From contig JACRLJ010000053.1 of the NCBI GenBank assembly GCA_016215105.1, positions 1 through 44,220 of the forward strand: a DNA stretch of 44,220 nt. Reading direction: 5' to 3'. Under the pieces are notes generated by a model, which made no database searches, was not told the DNA's origin, and saw only the letters and a list, made by a program, of their open reading frames with translations. The stretch is from Candidatus Hydrogenedentota bacterium (GTDB lineage: Bacteria; Hydrogenedentota; Hydrogenedentia; Hydrogenedentales; SLHB01). Made by a program: the position numbers and the translations under genes. Positions 16,070-24,319 of this stretch are shown here, piece after piece. Position 1 is the stretch's first letter. Each line of letters opens with the position of its first letter.

Positions 16070-17277
16070 CCGAGCAGCGGACGGCACAGGTGAGGACAGC
16101 GGTGGACCGCTTTGTTCATTGGCTGGACGCCTTTGGCGAAACGTCGCAGGATCAGCAGGACTTCCTCGCCTGTCCTTACGGGCGCTGGGCGAAGGAGCTT
16201 TATTACCAGCGTCCAGTGGTGGGCAAATTCTTTGTGGCGCCGTTGATATTCTGCGAAGCGTTCGCGCCGTCTACGCGCGGCCTATTTCTCTCTCGCAGCC
16301 GCCTGCCCATCGCGGACGCGCACTTTGCGATGGGGTACGCTTTCTTGCACCGCGTGACCGGTGACTCGGCGCATTTCGACCGAATGGCCCATTTCCTGGA
16401 GGTATTGCGGCAAACGCGTTGCCCGGGGTTCGAGCATTATTGCTGGGGATATCCGTTCGATTGGCAGACGGTGTGGGGGACCTTTCCGAAGGGTACGCCG
16501 ATGATTACGACCACCCCATACTGCTACGACGCGTTTGCCGACGCGTACGAGATCGACCCGCGTCCGGAATGGCGCGCCGTTATGCGTTCCATCGCCGAAC
16601 ATGCTCTGCGCGATCTCAACGATGTGGAATTGGCGCCGGGAGTATATGCGGCGTCATATACGCCGTTAGACAAGCGCCGCGTCGTAAACGCCAACGGTTA
16701 TCGCGCGCGGACGCTGGCCGCCGCGGCGCGTGATTTCAACGAAAAGGAGTATTGGCGCGTGGCCGAGCGCAACGTGAACTTCGTGCTGCAATCGCAACAG
16801 GCGGACGGATCGTGGCTCTACGCCATGGACGGTGAAGGCAAGTTTATCGACAATTTCCACACCTGCTTTGTGCTCAAGCACCTCGCACGTGTCGAGGAAC
16901 TGACCGGCCACGCGGGATGCCACGAAGCCATCGAACGCGGCGCCCGGTACTATCTCGACCACCTGCTGGACTCGGACGGATTACCCATACCCTTTGCCAA
17001 GGCGCCGCGCTTGGTGATGTACAGGCGCGACCTGTACGATTATGCGGAATGCGTCAACCTTGCGCTCCTGTTGCGCGAGCGGATGCCGGAGTGGAACCGC
17101 GTGCTCGATACCGTGCTGGCGGATTTGTTCGCGCGCTGGCAAAAGCCCGACGGATCGTTCCGTTCACGGCAATTGCGATTCGGATGGGACAACTGTCCCA
17201 TGCACCGCTGGGCGCAGTCCCAGTTGTTCCGAAGCTTGACCCGGCTGCTTTGGCTTGCCGCGGACGACGGCTCTTGA
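16066..17277 (+). CDS. Alpha/alpha-barrel-like protein of a polysaccharide cluster, function unknown
   Basis: 403 residues; ATGA overlap with the previous gene and a strong GGAGGGGAAGAAGG site. No signal peptide or membrane helix. The repeating helical pattern with W, Y and G-rich turns (ADAHFAMGYAFLHRVTG, HYCWGYPFDWQTVWG, ANGYRARTLAAAARDF, QQADGSWLYAMDGEG, KPDGSFRSRQLRFGWDN) fits an (alpha/alpha)6 toroid such as six-hairpin glycosidases, epimerases or terpenoid-cyclase-like folds. The two DGS(W/F) turns recall QADGSW-type toroid repeats. No catalytic pair can be assigned. The soluble cytoplasmic prediction and position between sugar transferases suggest it acts on a glycan or sugar intermediate. 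Confidence 0.7.
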   Translation: MTEQRTAQVRTAVDRFVHWLDAFGETSQDQQDFLACPYGRWAKELYYQRPVVGKFFVAPLIFCEAFAPSTRGLFLSRSRLPIADAHFAMGYAFLHRVTGDSAHFDRMAHFLEVLRQTRCPGFEHYCWGYPFDWQTVWGTFPKGTPMITTTPYCYDAFADAYEIDPRPEWRAVMRSIAEHALRDLNDVELAPGVYAASYTPLDKRRVVNANGYRARTLAAAARDFNEKEYWRVAERNVNFVLQSQQADGSWLYAMDGEGKFIDNFHTCFVLKHLARVEELTGHAGCHEAIERGARYYLDHLLDSDGLPIPFAKAPRLVMYRRDLYDYAECVNLALLLRERMPEWNRVLDTVLADLFARWQKPDGSFRSRQLRFGWDNCPMHRWAQSQLFRSLTRLLWLAADDGS

Positions 17278-17324
17278 ATCGCTGAGCCTATGGCGCGAAA
17301 TGACCATTTCTAGACAAGGACGCT

Positions 17325-18509
17325 ATGACCAAGGGCAATGTTGAGATTAGACAGATCGCGGTCAAGGACATCTACCGCTTTGCCTGTGAAGCGTTTCGCT
17401 GCGAACTCGGCGCCGGTGAAGTGAATCCTATCCCCAAGAGTCGGGCATCGGCGTGGTCTCAGAACCCCAATGCCGATCCGGACGATCCGGCAATGCTTGC
17501 GGCGTACATCAACGGAGTCTGTGTAGGCTATATAGGTCTTATGCCGGTAATACTGTCGCACGCGGCGGAAAGGGAGAAAGTGTTCTGCCTTTCAACGTGG
17601 TTTGTATCCCCCGCATCGCGGGGCTCCGGCGCCGGCGCGCTTCTGCTGACGCGCGCGATGAGCCTTCACGAAAACCTCTTCTCTATCGCCCCTACGCCAG
17701 AAGCCGAGGAATTGTACCGGGCGATTCGTTTCAAGGAGTTGGGTCCTATGCGCCACTTCATGCTCTACTTAGGCGCGCTGAATGTGCTTGGGTTGCCATT
17801 TGATATTCTCAAGCGCGTTCTGGCGCGGCGCGGACTCTCAGTACGCAGCGTCGAGATAGCTAGCAGAATCTTCCGGCGGATTCTTTATCCAGCGTTCCGC
17901 TTGGCAGCCTATCGGATGATCCGGGCGCCGTTTGCAAAGTTCCTTTGTGATACGACTTACTCTGAAGTCGACCGTATTGATGAGACCCTGTTCAACGCGG
18001 ACGATTCCGCGGCGCCGGGCTCCGCTCGATTCTTTCGCGGATCCGATGCCATAAACTGGATGCTTCGCGCCCCGTGGATTCTTGAAGACACTACCCAGGC
18101 AACGCCCGGCTATGAGTTTAGCGATGTTCGCCCGCGGTTCAGATATATTGCGCTTAAGATTACTCCCGATGGCGGAAACGAAAGGCCAGGATTCCTTGTC
18201 TTGTCGGTCTCTACGCGCACGGACGGTGAAACTACGCTGAAGGTTCTTGATTATTCTCTAAATTGCGATTACCGCCACGAACGCTTGGCCGCGGTCGCGC
18301 TGGAATACGCTGTCCGTTTTCGTGCAGACCGCGTTCTGGCGCCGCGACCCATTGGTGATACACTGCGGATTTCCGGAGTGGCGCGAAGGATATTGCTGAA
18401 ACGTGAGCACCGGTACTTCGCGTATTGCGGAAAACGGAAGAGTTTCTTCGCAGATCATCTGGGCGCAATCGAGACGGGGCTCTGCGACGGAGACGCGCCA
18501 TTTATCTAG
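17325..18509 (+). CDS. GNAT family N-acetyltransferase domain protein
   Basis: 394 residues, ATG at 17325 after AAGGA. The N-terminal ~150 residues resemble a GNAT fold: CVGYIGLMPVILS, CLSTWFVSPASRGSGAGALL (the acetyl-CoA V-x-P-x-x-R-G-x-G-x-G/A loop) and APTPEAEELYRAIRFKELG. The remaining 240 residues hold a helical linker and a second alpha/beta region (FRYIALKITPDG, RPGFLVLSVST), possibly a second GNAT-like half as in FemX-type double-GNAT proteins. Expected to transfer an acyl group to an amine on a sugar or peptide. Forms part of the glycan operon, followed closely by a polysaccharide deacetylase. Confidence 0.75.
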   Translation: MTKGNVEIRQIAVKDIYRFACEAFRCELGAGEVNPIPKSRASAWSQNPNADPDDPAMLAAYINGVCVGYIGLMPVILSHAAEREKVFCLSTWFVSPASRGSGAGALLLTRAMSLHENLFSIAPTPEAEELYRAIRFKELGPMRHFMLYLGALNVLGLPFDILKRVLARRGLSVRSVEIASRIFRRILYPAFRLAAYRMIRAPFAKFLCDTTYSEVDRIDETLFNADDSAAPGSARFFRGSDAINWMLRAPWILEDTTQATPGYEFSDVRPRFRYIALKITPDGGNERPGFLVLSVSTRTDGETTLKVLDYSLNCDYRHERLAAVALEYAVRFRADRVLAPRPIGDTLRISGVARRILLKREHRYFAYCGKRKSFFADHLGAIETGLCDGDAPFI

Positions 18510-18543
18510 GGCAAACGAGATCGGCCAAACCGGGACGAAGGAT

Positions 18544-19584
18544 ATGCCGTTGAGAGAAATCGCACGGGACGCGATTCTATCGTGGACGCCGCTGGCGCCG
18601 TTGCAAGCGATGGTGAAACGCGATGTTGTCGGCGTCAATTATCATCTGGTGAGCGCCGAGCCAAGTCCTCTTGTCAGTCCACTATTCTCGTTTAAGACTC
18701 CCGCACAATTCGAATCCGATCTGCATTTTCTGAAGAGCCACTACTCCATGGTCGGTTACGCCGATACTGCGGCGCAGATCCTCGGCGGACGATCCATCCT
18801 TCCTTCGCGCGCAGCCCTCTTGACCTTCGACGATGGATTTGCCGAATGTCACACAACCGTTCGGCCCTTGCTGCTCAAGCATAAGATCCCGGCGGTGTTC
18901 TTTGTCATTACGGACGCCCTGAATAACCGTTTTCTGCCCTATCGCAACCGCGTAGCGCTGTGCTTGGATCGGTTACGGCGCGCGACGGACGATGAATTTG
19001 GCGGCTTCGCCTCTGAGTTGAAGGCGCTTGCGCCACAAGCCCGTTCTTCACGCGAAGCTGCGGAGAAATGGGTCCGTTCGTTGACGAACCGGGACACTGC
19101 CGTCTTGGACGCGATCTTCCGTTTGCTCAATATTGACCCACAGGCATTTCTGACTGTGCGAAAACCGTTCTTGAGCACGGATCAAATTCTAGAGTTGGTC
19201 CGAGACGGTTTCACCATTGGAGCACACAGCGTTACGCACACGGATTTCTCGCTCCTGGACGAGCCGGCGATTGAGCGTGAAATCGTCGAGTCATGCGCGG
19301 TTGTATGCGCGTTGACCGGTGCGAGTCACGCGCCGTTTGCGTTTCCCTTTAATGGCAACAGCCTAAAGCGTCTCTTTTTGGCCGATGTTCGGAAGAGAAA
19401 TCCGCACGTCGGGTTGTACTTCGACAACTGCGGGTTCCCGCTGGATCACGAATGGGTTGTCGGACGCATGACATGCGACTTGCCCGGCGGCTGCAGTGCG
19501 GGGCATTCGAATCTCGGCCGATGGTTGAAACGCGCTTACGCGCGCGGGTTGGTGAGTCAGATCACGCGGAAACAACGTCCATGA
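18544..19584 (+). CDS. Polysaccharide deacetylase (NodB/CE4 family)
   Basis: About 346 residues. The NodB motifs are intact: LTFDDGF (Asp96, Asp97) and the metal-binding HSVTH (His228, His232). No signal peptide is visible, so it may act in the cytoplasm on a lipid-linked intermediate. The start is uncertain: ATG at 18544 has AAGG only 2 nt upstream, and TTG at 18550 would give better spacing; longer in-frame starts overlap the GNAT gene in another frame and are less likely. The insert between the motifs (residues ~125-210) is longer than in the minimal domain. Removes N-acetyl from amino sugars, which would expose an amine for later acylation. Confidence 0.85.
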   Translation: MPLREIARDAILSWTPLAPLQAMVKRDVVGVNYHLVSAEPSPLVSPLFSFKTPAQFESDLHFLKSHYSMVGYADTAAQILGGRSILPSRAALLTFDDGFAECHTTVRPLLLKHKIPAVFFVITDALNNRFLPYRNRVALCLDRLRRATDDEFGGFASELKALAPQARSSREAAEKWVRSLTNRDTAVLDAIFRLLNIDPQAFLTVRKPFLSTDQILELVRDGFTIGAHSVTHTDFSLLDEPAIEREIVESCAVVCALTGASHAPFAFPFNGNSLKRLFLADVRKRNPHVGLYFDNCGFPLDHEWVVGRMTCDLPGGCSAGHSNLGRWLKRAYARGLVSQITRKQRP

Positions 19585-19611
19585 TGGACGACAGGGAGCA
19601 CACGACCAACT

Positions 19612-20379
19612 ATGGCGGATGAATCGTTGAAATGCCGTCGCTTTGAGGGCAAAGTCGCGCTCGTGACGGGCGCCTCATCAGGTATCGGTGAAGCGACAGC
19701 GCGCCGATTGGCGGGCGAGGGCGCCGTCGTCGTCCTAGTGGCGCGTCGGCGCACGCTGCTTGAGGCGGTCTCTAATGACGTTACCGCCGCCGGGGGAACT
19801 GCGCTGCCGATCGACGCCGATGTGACTGACTCCGAACAGATGTCAGCCGCTGTGCAGGCCACACTTGAAGAATTCGGCCATTTGGATGTGTTGACCAATT
19901 GTGCTGGAAAAGAACTGTTCAAGCCTTTGCCCATGATCAAGCCCGAACAATTGCGAGAGCTTCTTGAAGTTAATGTGGAAGGAGTGGTCAACACGTGCCG
20001 GGCCGCATATCGGAAGATGAGCGACGGGGGCGCGATCGTCACCGTGGCTTCCGCGAGCGCCTTTGTGGGAAGCGCTGCGTCTGCGGCGTACGCGCTGACG
20101 AAAGGCGGACTGATTTCGTTTTCAAGATCCCTGGCTGCGGAGCTGGCGCCCCGCCGCATTCGCGTCAATTCGGTGTCGCCGGGCATGGTCAAGACCGACC
20201 TGTCTGACCGGATGTTCGCCAAGATGACGCCGGAGCAGGTGGAAAAACTTCGCGCGAATCACCTGTTGGACTTTGGGCGTCCGGCGGACGTTGCGGCTGC
20301 AATCGCATTCCTGGCTTCGGACGACGCGGGCTGGATCACGGGCACAGACTTGGTGGTGGACGGAGGTCTCTCGTGCTAA
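19612..20379 (+). CDS. Short-chain dehydrogenase/reductase, FabG-like
   Basis: 255 residues with a classical SDR layout: the NAD(P) motif LVTGASSGIGEATA (19-31), a NCAG box (TNCAG, 95-99), catalytic Ser near 147-149 (VASASAF), Tyr160 and Lys164 in YALTKGG, and a terminal GTDLVVDGG. An Arg pair (VARRR) after beta2 suggests NADPH. Closest by pattern to 3-oxoacyl-ACP reductases, but sugar reductases look alike. It begins a block with an acyltransferase, KAS III and ACP, so reduction of a 3-ketoacyl-ACP is a good hypothesis. ATG at 19612; the AGGGAG site is rather far upstream. Confidence 0.88.
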   Translation: MADESLKCRRFEGKVALVTGASSGIGEATARRLAGEGAVVVLVARRRTLLEAVSNDVTAAGGTALPIDADVTDSEQMSAAVQATLEEFGHLDVLTNCAGKELFKPLPMIKPEQLRELLEVNVEGVVNTCRAAYRKMSDGGAIVTVASASAFVGSAASAAYALTKGGLISFSRSLAAELAPRRIRVNSVSPGMVKTDLSDRMFAKMTPEQVEKLRANHLLDFGRPADVAAAIAFLASDDAGWITGTDLVVDGGLSC

Positions 20380-20435
20380 TATCGTAAATCGACAGCATCT
20401 TGGCTGATGGCAGGAAAGAGACGGACGGCAAAGCT

Positions 20436-21101
20436 ATGGCGAAACGCCTGGTAATTTATGGTGGAGGGGACATTGCGCGTGTCGCGTCAGTCTATTTTCG
20501 TAAGGACAGCCCTTACGAGGTCGCGGCGTTTACCGTCCCCGGGAAAGACGTGCGCCTCGCTTCCATGTTGGGCATTCCGATAGTACCATTTGAAGAAATC
20601 GAAGATCGCTATCCCGCGTCAGATTACACGATGTTCGTGGCGACGGGATTCGCGCGCGTCAACGCGGAACGCGCGGAAATCTATGAAACATGCAAGTCCA
20701 AAGGGTATGAATTGGCCACCTACGTAAGCTCCAAAGCGATTCACTTTGATGAGTTCGAGATTGGTGACAATTGTCTGGTCGCGGAGGGCAATGTGATTCA
20801 GCCCTTCGCGAAAATTGGCAACAACGTCATTCTGTGGAGCGGCAACTTCATCGGTCACAATTCTCAGATCGGCGACCATTGTTTTGTTACGTCCCATGCG
20901 GTACTATCCGGCGGCGTTCAGCTTGGACCGTATTGTTTTGTGGGCGTGAACGCCTGTTTTCGCGACTATGTGCGCATTGCCCCCAAGTGCGTGATCGGAG
21001 CCGGCACGGTCATTCTGCGCAATACCAAACCCGGCGGCGTGTACGCAGTGCGGAGTTCTCCGCCCTTGCCGTTGGACAGCGAGGACTTGCGAATGAAGTG
21101 A
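20436..21101 (+). CDS. NeuD/PglD-like sugar acyltransferase, left-handed beta-helix
   Basis: 221 residues from ATG at 20436, chosen because families of this type begin with KRLVIYGGGDIARV; an upstream TTG at 20400 would add 12 residues. No strong ribosome site for either. The N-terminal Rossmann-like part (GGG) binds the UDP-amino-sugar in PglD. The C-terminal hexapeptide repeats are clear: AEGNVIQPFAKIGNNVILW, NSQIGDHCFVTSHAVLSGG, LGPYCFVGVNACF and CVIGAGTVIL. His in TSHAVLSGG sits where the catalytic base of PglD/NeuD is found. Family members acetylate sugar amines or hydroxyls from acetyl-CoA; the adjoining ACP suggests an acyl-ACP donor here. Confidence 0.85.
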   Translation: MAKRLVIYGGGDIARVASVYFRKDSPYEVAAFTVPGKDVRLASMLGIPIVPFEEIEDRYPASDYTMFVATGFARVNAERAEIYETCKSKGYELATYVSSKAIHFDEFEIGDNCLVAEGNVIQPFAKIGNNVILWSGNFIGHNSQIGDHCFVTSHAVLSGGVQLGPYCFVGVNACFRDYVRIAPKCVIGAGTVILRNTKPGGVYAVRSSPPLPLDSEDLRMK

Positions 21102-21155
21102 GGCACGGAACTGCGTTCGCTGCCCGCGTGATTGCTAAAGAGAGGTGTCAGGCGT

Positions 21156-22184
21156 ATGCCACAACCCAAAGCGGTAGTCAAAGGAATCGCCACCCATTTG
21201 CCGGAGCGGCGGCTGACCAACGAGCAGCTTGCAACGGAGTACGGCGATTGGACTGCGGAAAAAATCGAGCAGAAGACCGGCATTGTCGTGCGCGCGGTTG
21301 CCGGGCCCGAGGAGTGTGCGTCCGATCTCGGCTATGCGGCGGCTCAGAGACTATTTGAATCCGGTGTTTGCGCTCCGGCGGACGTTGACTTTCTCTTGTT
21401 CTGTACGCAGAGCCCGGACTACTTCCTTCCGACTACGGCGTGTTTGCTCCAAGACCGGTTGGGGTTGCCCCGCGGCGCCGGCGCCCTCGACTTCAACTTG
21501 GGATGCTCCGGCTTCGTATACGGTCTGTCCATGGCGAAAGGGCTCATCGAAAGCGGCCAAGCCAAGAACGTGCTGCTGATTACCTCGGAAACCTATTCGA
21601 AGTACATTCACCCGAAAGATCGCAGTGCGCGGACGATCTTCAGCGACGGCGCCGCCGCGACATGGATCACCGGTTGCGATTCGAACGAGGAATTGCTCGG
21701 ACCGTTTGTGTACGGCACGGATGGCCGCGGCGGCTGCAATCTGATTGTGCCCGCCGGCGCCCTGCGTACGCCCCATAGCCCCGCCACCGCGCGCGAGGAA
21801 ACCGACGAATCAGGCAATGTCCGGGCCAAGGACAACTTGTATATGAATGGCCCGGAGATATTTAACTTCACGCTCGAGGCGGTACACTTGGCAGTGCGCG
21901 AATTGGTAGCCAAGTGCGGGCGTACGATAGCCGACGTGGACTACGTGGTGCCTCACCAGGCGAACCGGTTCATGCTGGATCATCTTCGCAGAAAGAGCAA
22001 AATTCCCGCGGAGAAATTCTGCGTCAACGTCGAACACTTCGGGAATACGGTTTCGAGCACTATCCCGATGGCGCTGGAACGGGCGATGCAGGATGGCGCC
22101 GTAGGCAAAGGCGCCAACGTGATGATTATCGGGTTTGGCGTCGGGTATTCGTGGTCGGCGGGCATGATGCGCCTCGCGTTTTGA
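21156..22184 (+). CDS. 3-oxoacyl-ACP synthase III family protein (KAS III, FabH-like)
   Basis: 342 residues from ATG at 21156, preceded by AGAGAGGTG; an earlier ATG adds 8 unrelated residues. The catalytic triad of KAS III is intact: Cys117 in FNLGCSGFVYG, His267 in VVPHQANRFM, and Asn297 in HFGNTVSSTIP. Ends in the usual GFGVGYSWSAGMM. KAS III condenses acetyl-CoA with malonyl-ACP to give acetoacetyl-ACP; some relatives are acyltransferases. It is in a glycan cluster, not a fatty-acid operon, next to a dedicated ACP and FabG-like reductase. Confidence 0.9.
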   Translation: MPQPKAVVKGIATHLPERRLTNEQLATEYGDWTAEKIEQKTGIVVRAVAGPEECASDLGYAAAQRLFESGVCAPADVDFLLFCTQSPDYFLPTTACLLQDRLGLPRGAGALDFNLGCSGFVYGLSMAKGLIESGQAKNVLLITSETYSKYIHPKDRSARTIFSDGAAATWITGCDSNEELLGPFVYGTDGRGGCNLIVPAGALRTPHSPATAREETDESGNVRAKDNLYMNGPEIFNFTLEAVHLAVRELVAKCGRTIADVDYVVPHQANRFMLDHLRRKSKIPAEKFCVNVEHFGNTVSSTIPMALERAMQDGAVGKGANVMIIGFGVGYSWSAGMMRLAF

Positions 22185-22272
22185 CCGCATCCCGATGTGT
22201 CCGAGTTTGGTCCGGTGACGCGTTTTACGTATCATATGCTGTCGTCGGCTTGAAGTGGTCAAGGAGTGTGAA

Positions 22273-22515
22273 ATGAGCAATCAGGCGTTCTTGGACGAGT
22301 TAGCGGAAGCGTTGGATTATGGCGGAGCGATCACAGCGGATTCACCGCTTGGCGAAGACATCTGGAATTCGATGGCAATCGTTTCCGTCATTGGCCTGAT
22401 TGACGAGCACTTCGATGTAACCGTCCCCGGGGAAGCGCTCCAAAAGTGCGCAACGGTCGGAGCGCTCATTGCGCTGATAGAGCAACAACGGAAGCTTGAC
22501 GGCGAGCCGAGTTGA
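22273..22515 (+). CDS. Acyl carrier protein
   Basis: 80 residues from ATG at 22273, with AAGGAG 6 nt upstream. The helical pattern of ACPs is seen, with GEDIWNSMAIVSVIGLIDEHF around the phosphopantetheine site. Ser33 is the expected attachment residue. The usual preceding Asp of D-S-L is Asn here (W-N-S-M), which may change recognition by the phosphopantetheinyl transferase. It resembles the W-D-S-L type of small carrier proteins found in specialised clusters rather than housekeeping AcpP. Last plus-strand gene of the acyl block; a convergent glycosyltransferase follows. Confidence 0.88.
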   Translation: MSNQAFLDELAEALDYGGAITADSPLGEDIWNSMAIVSVIGLIDEHFDVTVPGEALQKCATVGALIALIEQQRKLDGEPS

Positions 22516-22713
22516 CCGGCCCAGCGGGCAGCGTGCGTGTTCGGCGAAGGACGCCGTAATTCGCCGTCGCCACCGCATTAATCGCGCACTTGCTCGAACT
22601 CGACGCTACGGCTCGAGGCGCGGCAAGCGAGACGGCGCACTTTCATTCCGCGTGAGGAACAGACATCGCATTTCGCACAAGGTTTCCGCGCGAACTACAG
22701 TGTATCTTCCGGG

Positions 22714-22734
22714 CAACTGCCGAAATCAGGGTCA
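22714..22734 (-). repeat. Copy of the dispersed CGGCAGTTG repeat
   Basis: On the minus strand this reads TGACCCTGATTTCGGCAGTT plus G. It matches copies at 35789-35809, 35941-35961 and 44187-44208. It overlaps the stop codon of the convergent glycosyltransferase (TGA 22732-22734). Confidence 0.6.
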
Positions 22735-23901
22735 ACTGTGTCCTACCTGCAGAGGCTCGAACACAAATTCCTGCAGTTCCGAGGCATACTTGTTGAACGT
22801 AAACTCCCGCGTAACCCGCTCGTAGCCCTGCCTGCCCAGTCGAGCGCATAGTTCGGGGTCGGCCAGCAGCTTCTTGAGCGCCGAAGTCACGGAGTCCACG
22901 CTGTTCGGCTCCACGAGAAGTCCGGAAACACCGTCCTGGACGGCGTCCGGGATGCCGCCCACGTTGGAGCCAACGACGGCTTTGCCGCAAGCGCTGGCTT
23001 CGATGTACACAATGCCGAAGCTTTCTCCGAGGCTTGGCATGATGAAGAGATCGCACGCGTAATAGAAGGCAACAATGTCGCGATTGCCGGGAAAGTAGAC
23101 GTGATCGGACACGCCGCAGCGTTTCACCTCGTCTTGCAGCAATTGCTGATCGGGACCGGTTCCTGCAATCACATAGACTACGTCCGGATGTTCCCTCAGC
23201 ACCTCGGGCAGCGCGCGGATCACCAGGTGTTGCCCTTTGCGCATATCAAGCCGAGCGACGGTCAAGATGATCCGCTTACCCGCCAAGTCTTCCTTTCCTT
23301 TGAACGCTTCGATATCCCCTGGACATTGGAACTGACTCAAGTCTACCTTGGGGCGAATCACGGCAGTTTTGGTGGAGTCAATGCCCATGCCAGTCAACGT
23401 TTTCCTGGTCCATTGGCTGGTGGCGATTACTCGAAACGCCCAGCGTAGAGTGGCGCGGCGCATGATGTCGGCAAGCGCTCGCCTCGGTCTGAGCAATTCG
23501 GTGCCATGGGTGTGAAGGACGTACGGAACGCCAAGCAGTCGAATCAACGGTCCGGATACCGCATACGGAAACGGCTGCGCAAAATACACGAGCGTGGGCC
23601 GTTCCCGCGCCAGAAGCCACAAGATAATCACACTGAATCGGATAACCGACAGGAATGTCCATAGCGGAGTTTTCTGACTATAGGGCGCTCGATGAATTCG
23701 AAACCGCTGTTGGGCGTCAAACTCCCGGGCAGGGCGGCGGCTTTCTAAGTCATAGCCGGGCAAGAAAGTATAATTGCAGCCCCACGGCGCCAGAACGACA
23801 ACGTCCTCCGGTGGCAATGCGCGGCATATATCGTAGAGGACGCGGCTCAAGCCGCCGGTCAGGGGCGGGAAGTCGGTGACCACAACCAACACCTTGGGCA
23901 T
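22732..23901 (-). CDS. GT4 family glycosyltransferase
   Basis: 389 residues. Start placed at the ATG at 23901 with AAAGG about 10 nt upstream; an in-frame GTG at 23919 adds six residues that overlap that site. GT-B fold: N-terminal KVLVVVTDFPPLTGGLSRVL (glycine-rich acceptor loop), VLHTHGTELLRP, then the donor domain ILTVARLDMRKGQHLVIRA, VIAGTGPDQQLL and the E-X7-E region LGESFGIVYIEASACGKAVV. It is transcribed against the rest of the cluster, convergent with the ACP gene and divergent from the ligase gene. Its stop codon lies inside a dispersed repeat copy. Confidence 0.88.
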   Translation of the reverse strand: MPKVLVVVTDFPPLTGGLSRVLYDICRALPPEDVVVLAPWGCNYTFLPGYDLESRRPAREFDAQQRFRIHRAPYSQKTPLWTFLSVIRFSVIILWLLARERPTLVYFAQPFPYAVSGPLIRLLGVPYVLHTHGTELLRPRRALADIMRRATLRWAFRVIATSQWTRKTLTGMGIDSTKTAVIRPKVDLSQFQCPGDIEAFKGKEDLAGKRIILTVARLDMRKGQHLVIRALPEVLREHPDVVYVIAGTGPDQQLLQDEVKRCGVSDHVYFPGNRDIVAFYYACDLFIMPSLGESFGIVYIEASACGKAVVGSNVGGIPDAVQDGVSGLLVEPNSVDSVTSALKKLLADPELCARLGRQGYERVTREFTFNKYASELQEFVFEPLQVGHS

Positions 23902-24319
23902 CTGTTTCAGACCTTTCACAGATCGTTCGCGCGCCGAAGGCTTCCATCTTATCCGTTGCCGGTCGAAACGCGCTACGCGCCGCGCATCTCGCCAAGACCC
24001 CCATCCTCCGCGTTTGCTTACGACCGCGACGGTACCCTACCATACGCCAACAAAGCTGTTCAATTGGTCTGGAGTGCGCGGGAATAGCGCAGGCCCATCC
24101 ACTTCGGTCTGTCCTAACGGTAATGCGCAATCAAGGTTGTGACGCGCAGGCGCTACTGTCACGCCAACAGAGTTCGAACTTCAGTATGGCTGACATCGGC
24201 CGGGTACAAAACGCCGGCGGGCCAATACGGAACGCGTGCGGCGTGATGGTTTGGCGCAAGACATCAACCCCACGGGTGGCGGTTCGACGGTCGTGTCGCA
24301 TAGGAAAGCAAATTACGCA
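23902..24319. other. Divergent intergenic region
   Basis: About 418 bases between the minus-strand GT4 and the plus-strand ligase gene. No gene supported. It must hold the promoters for both directions; I see no confident -35/-10 pair. GTGACG and GTCACG occur about 20 bases apart near 24139-24163 as a loose inverted repeat. Confidence 0.35.
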
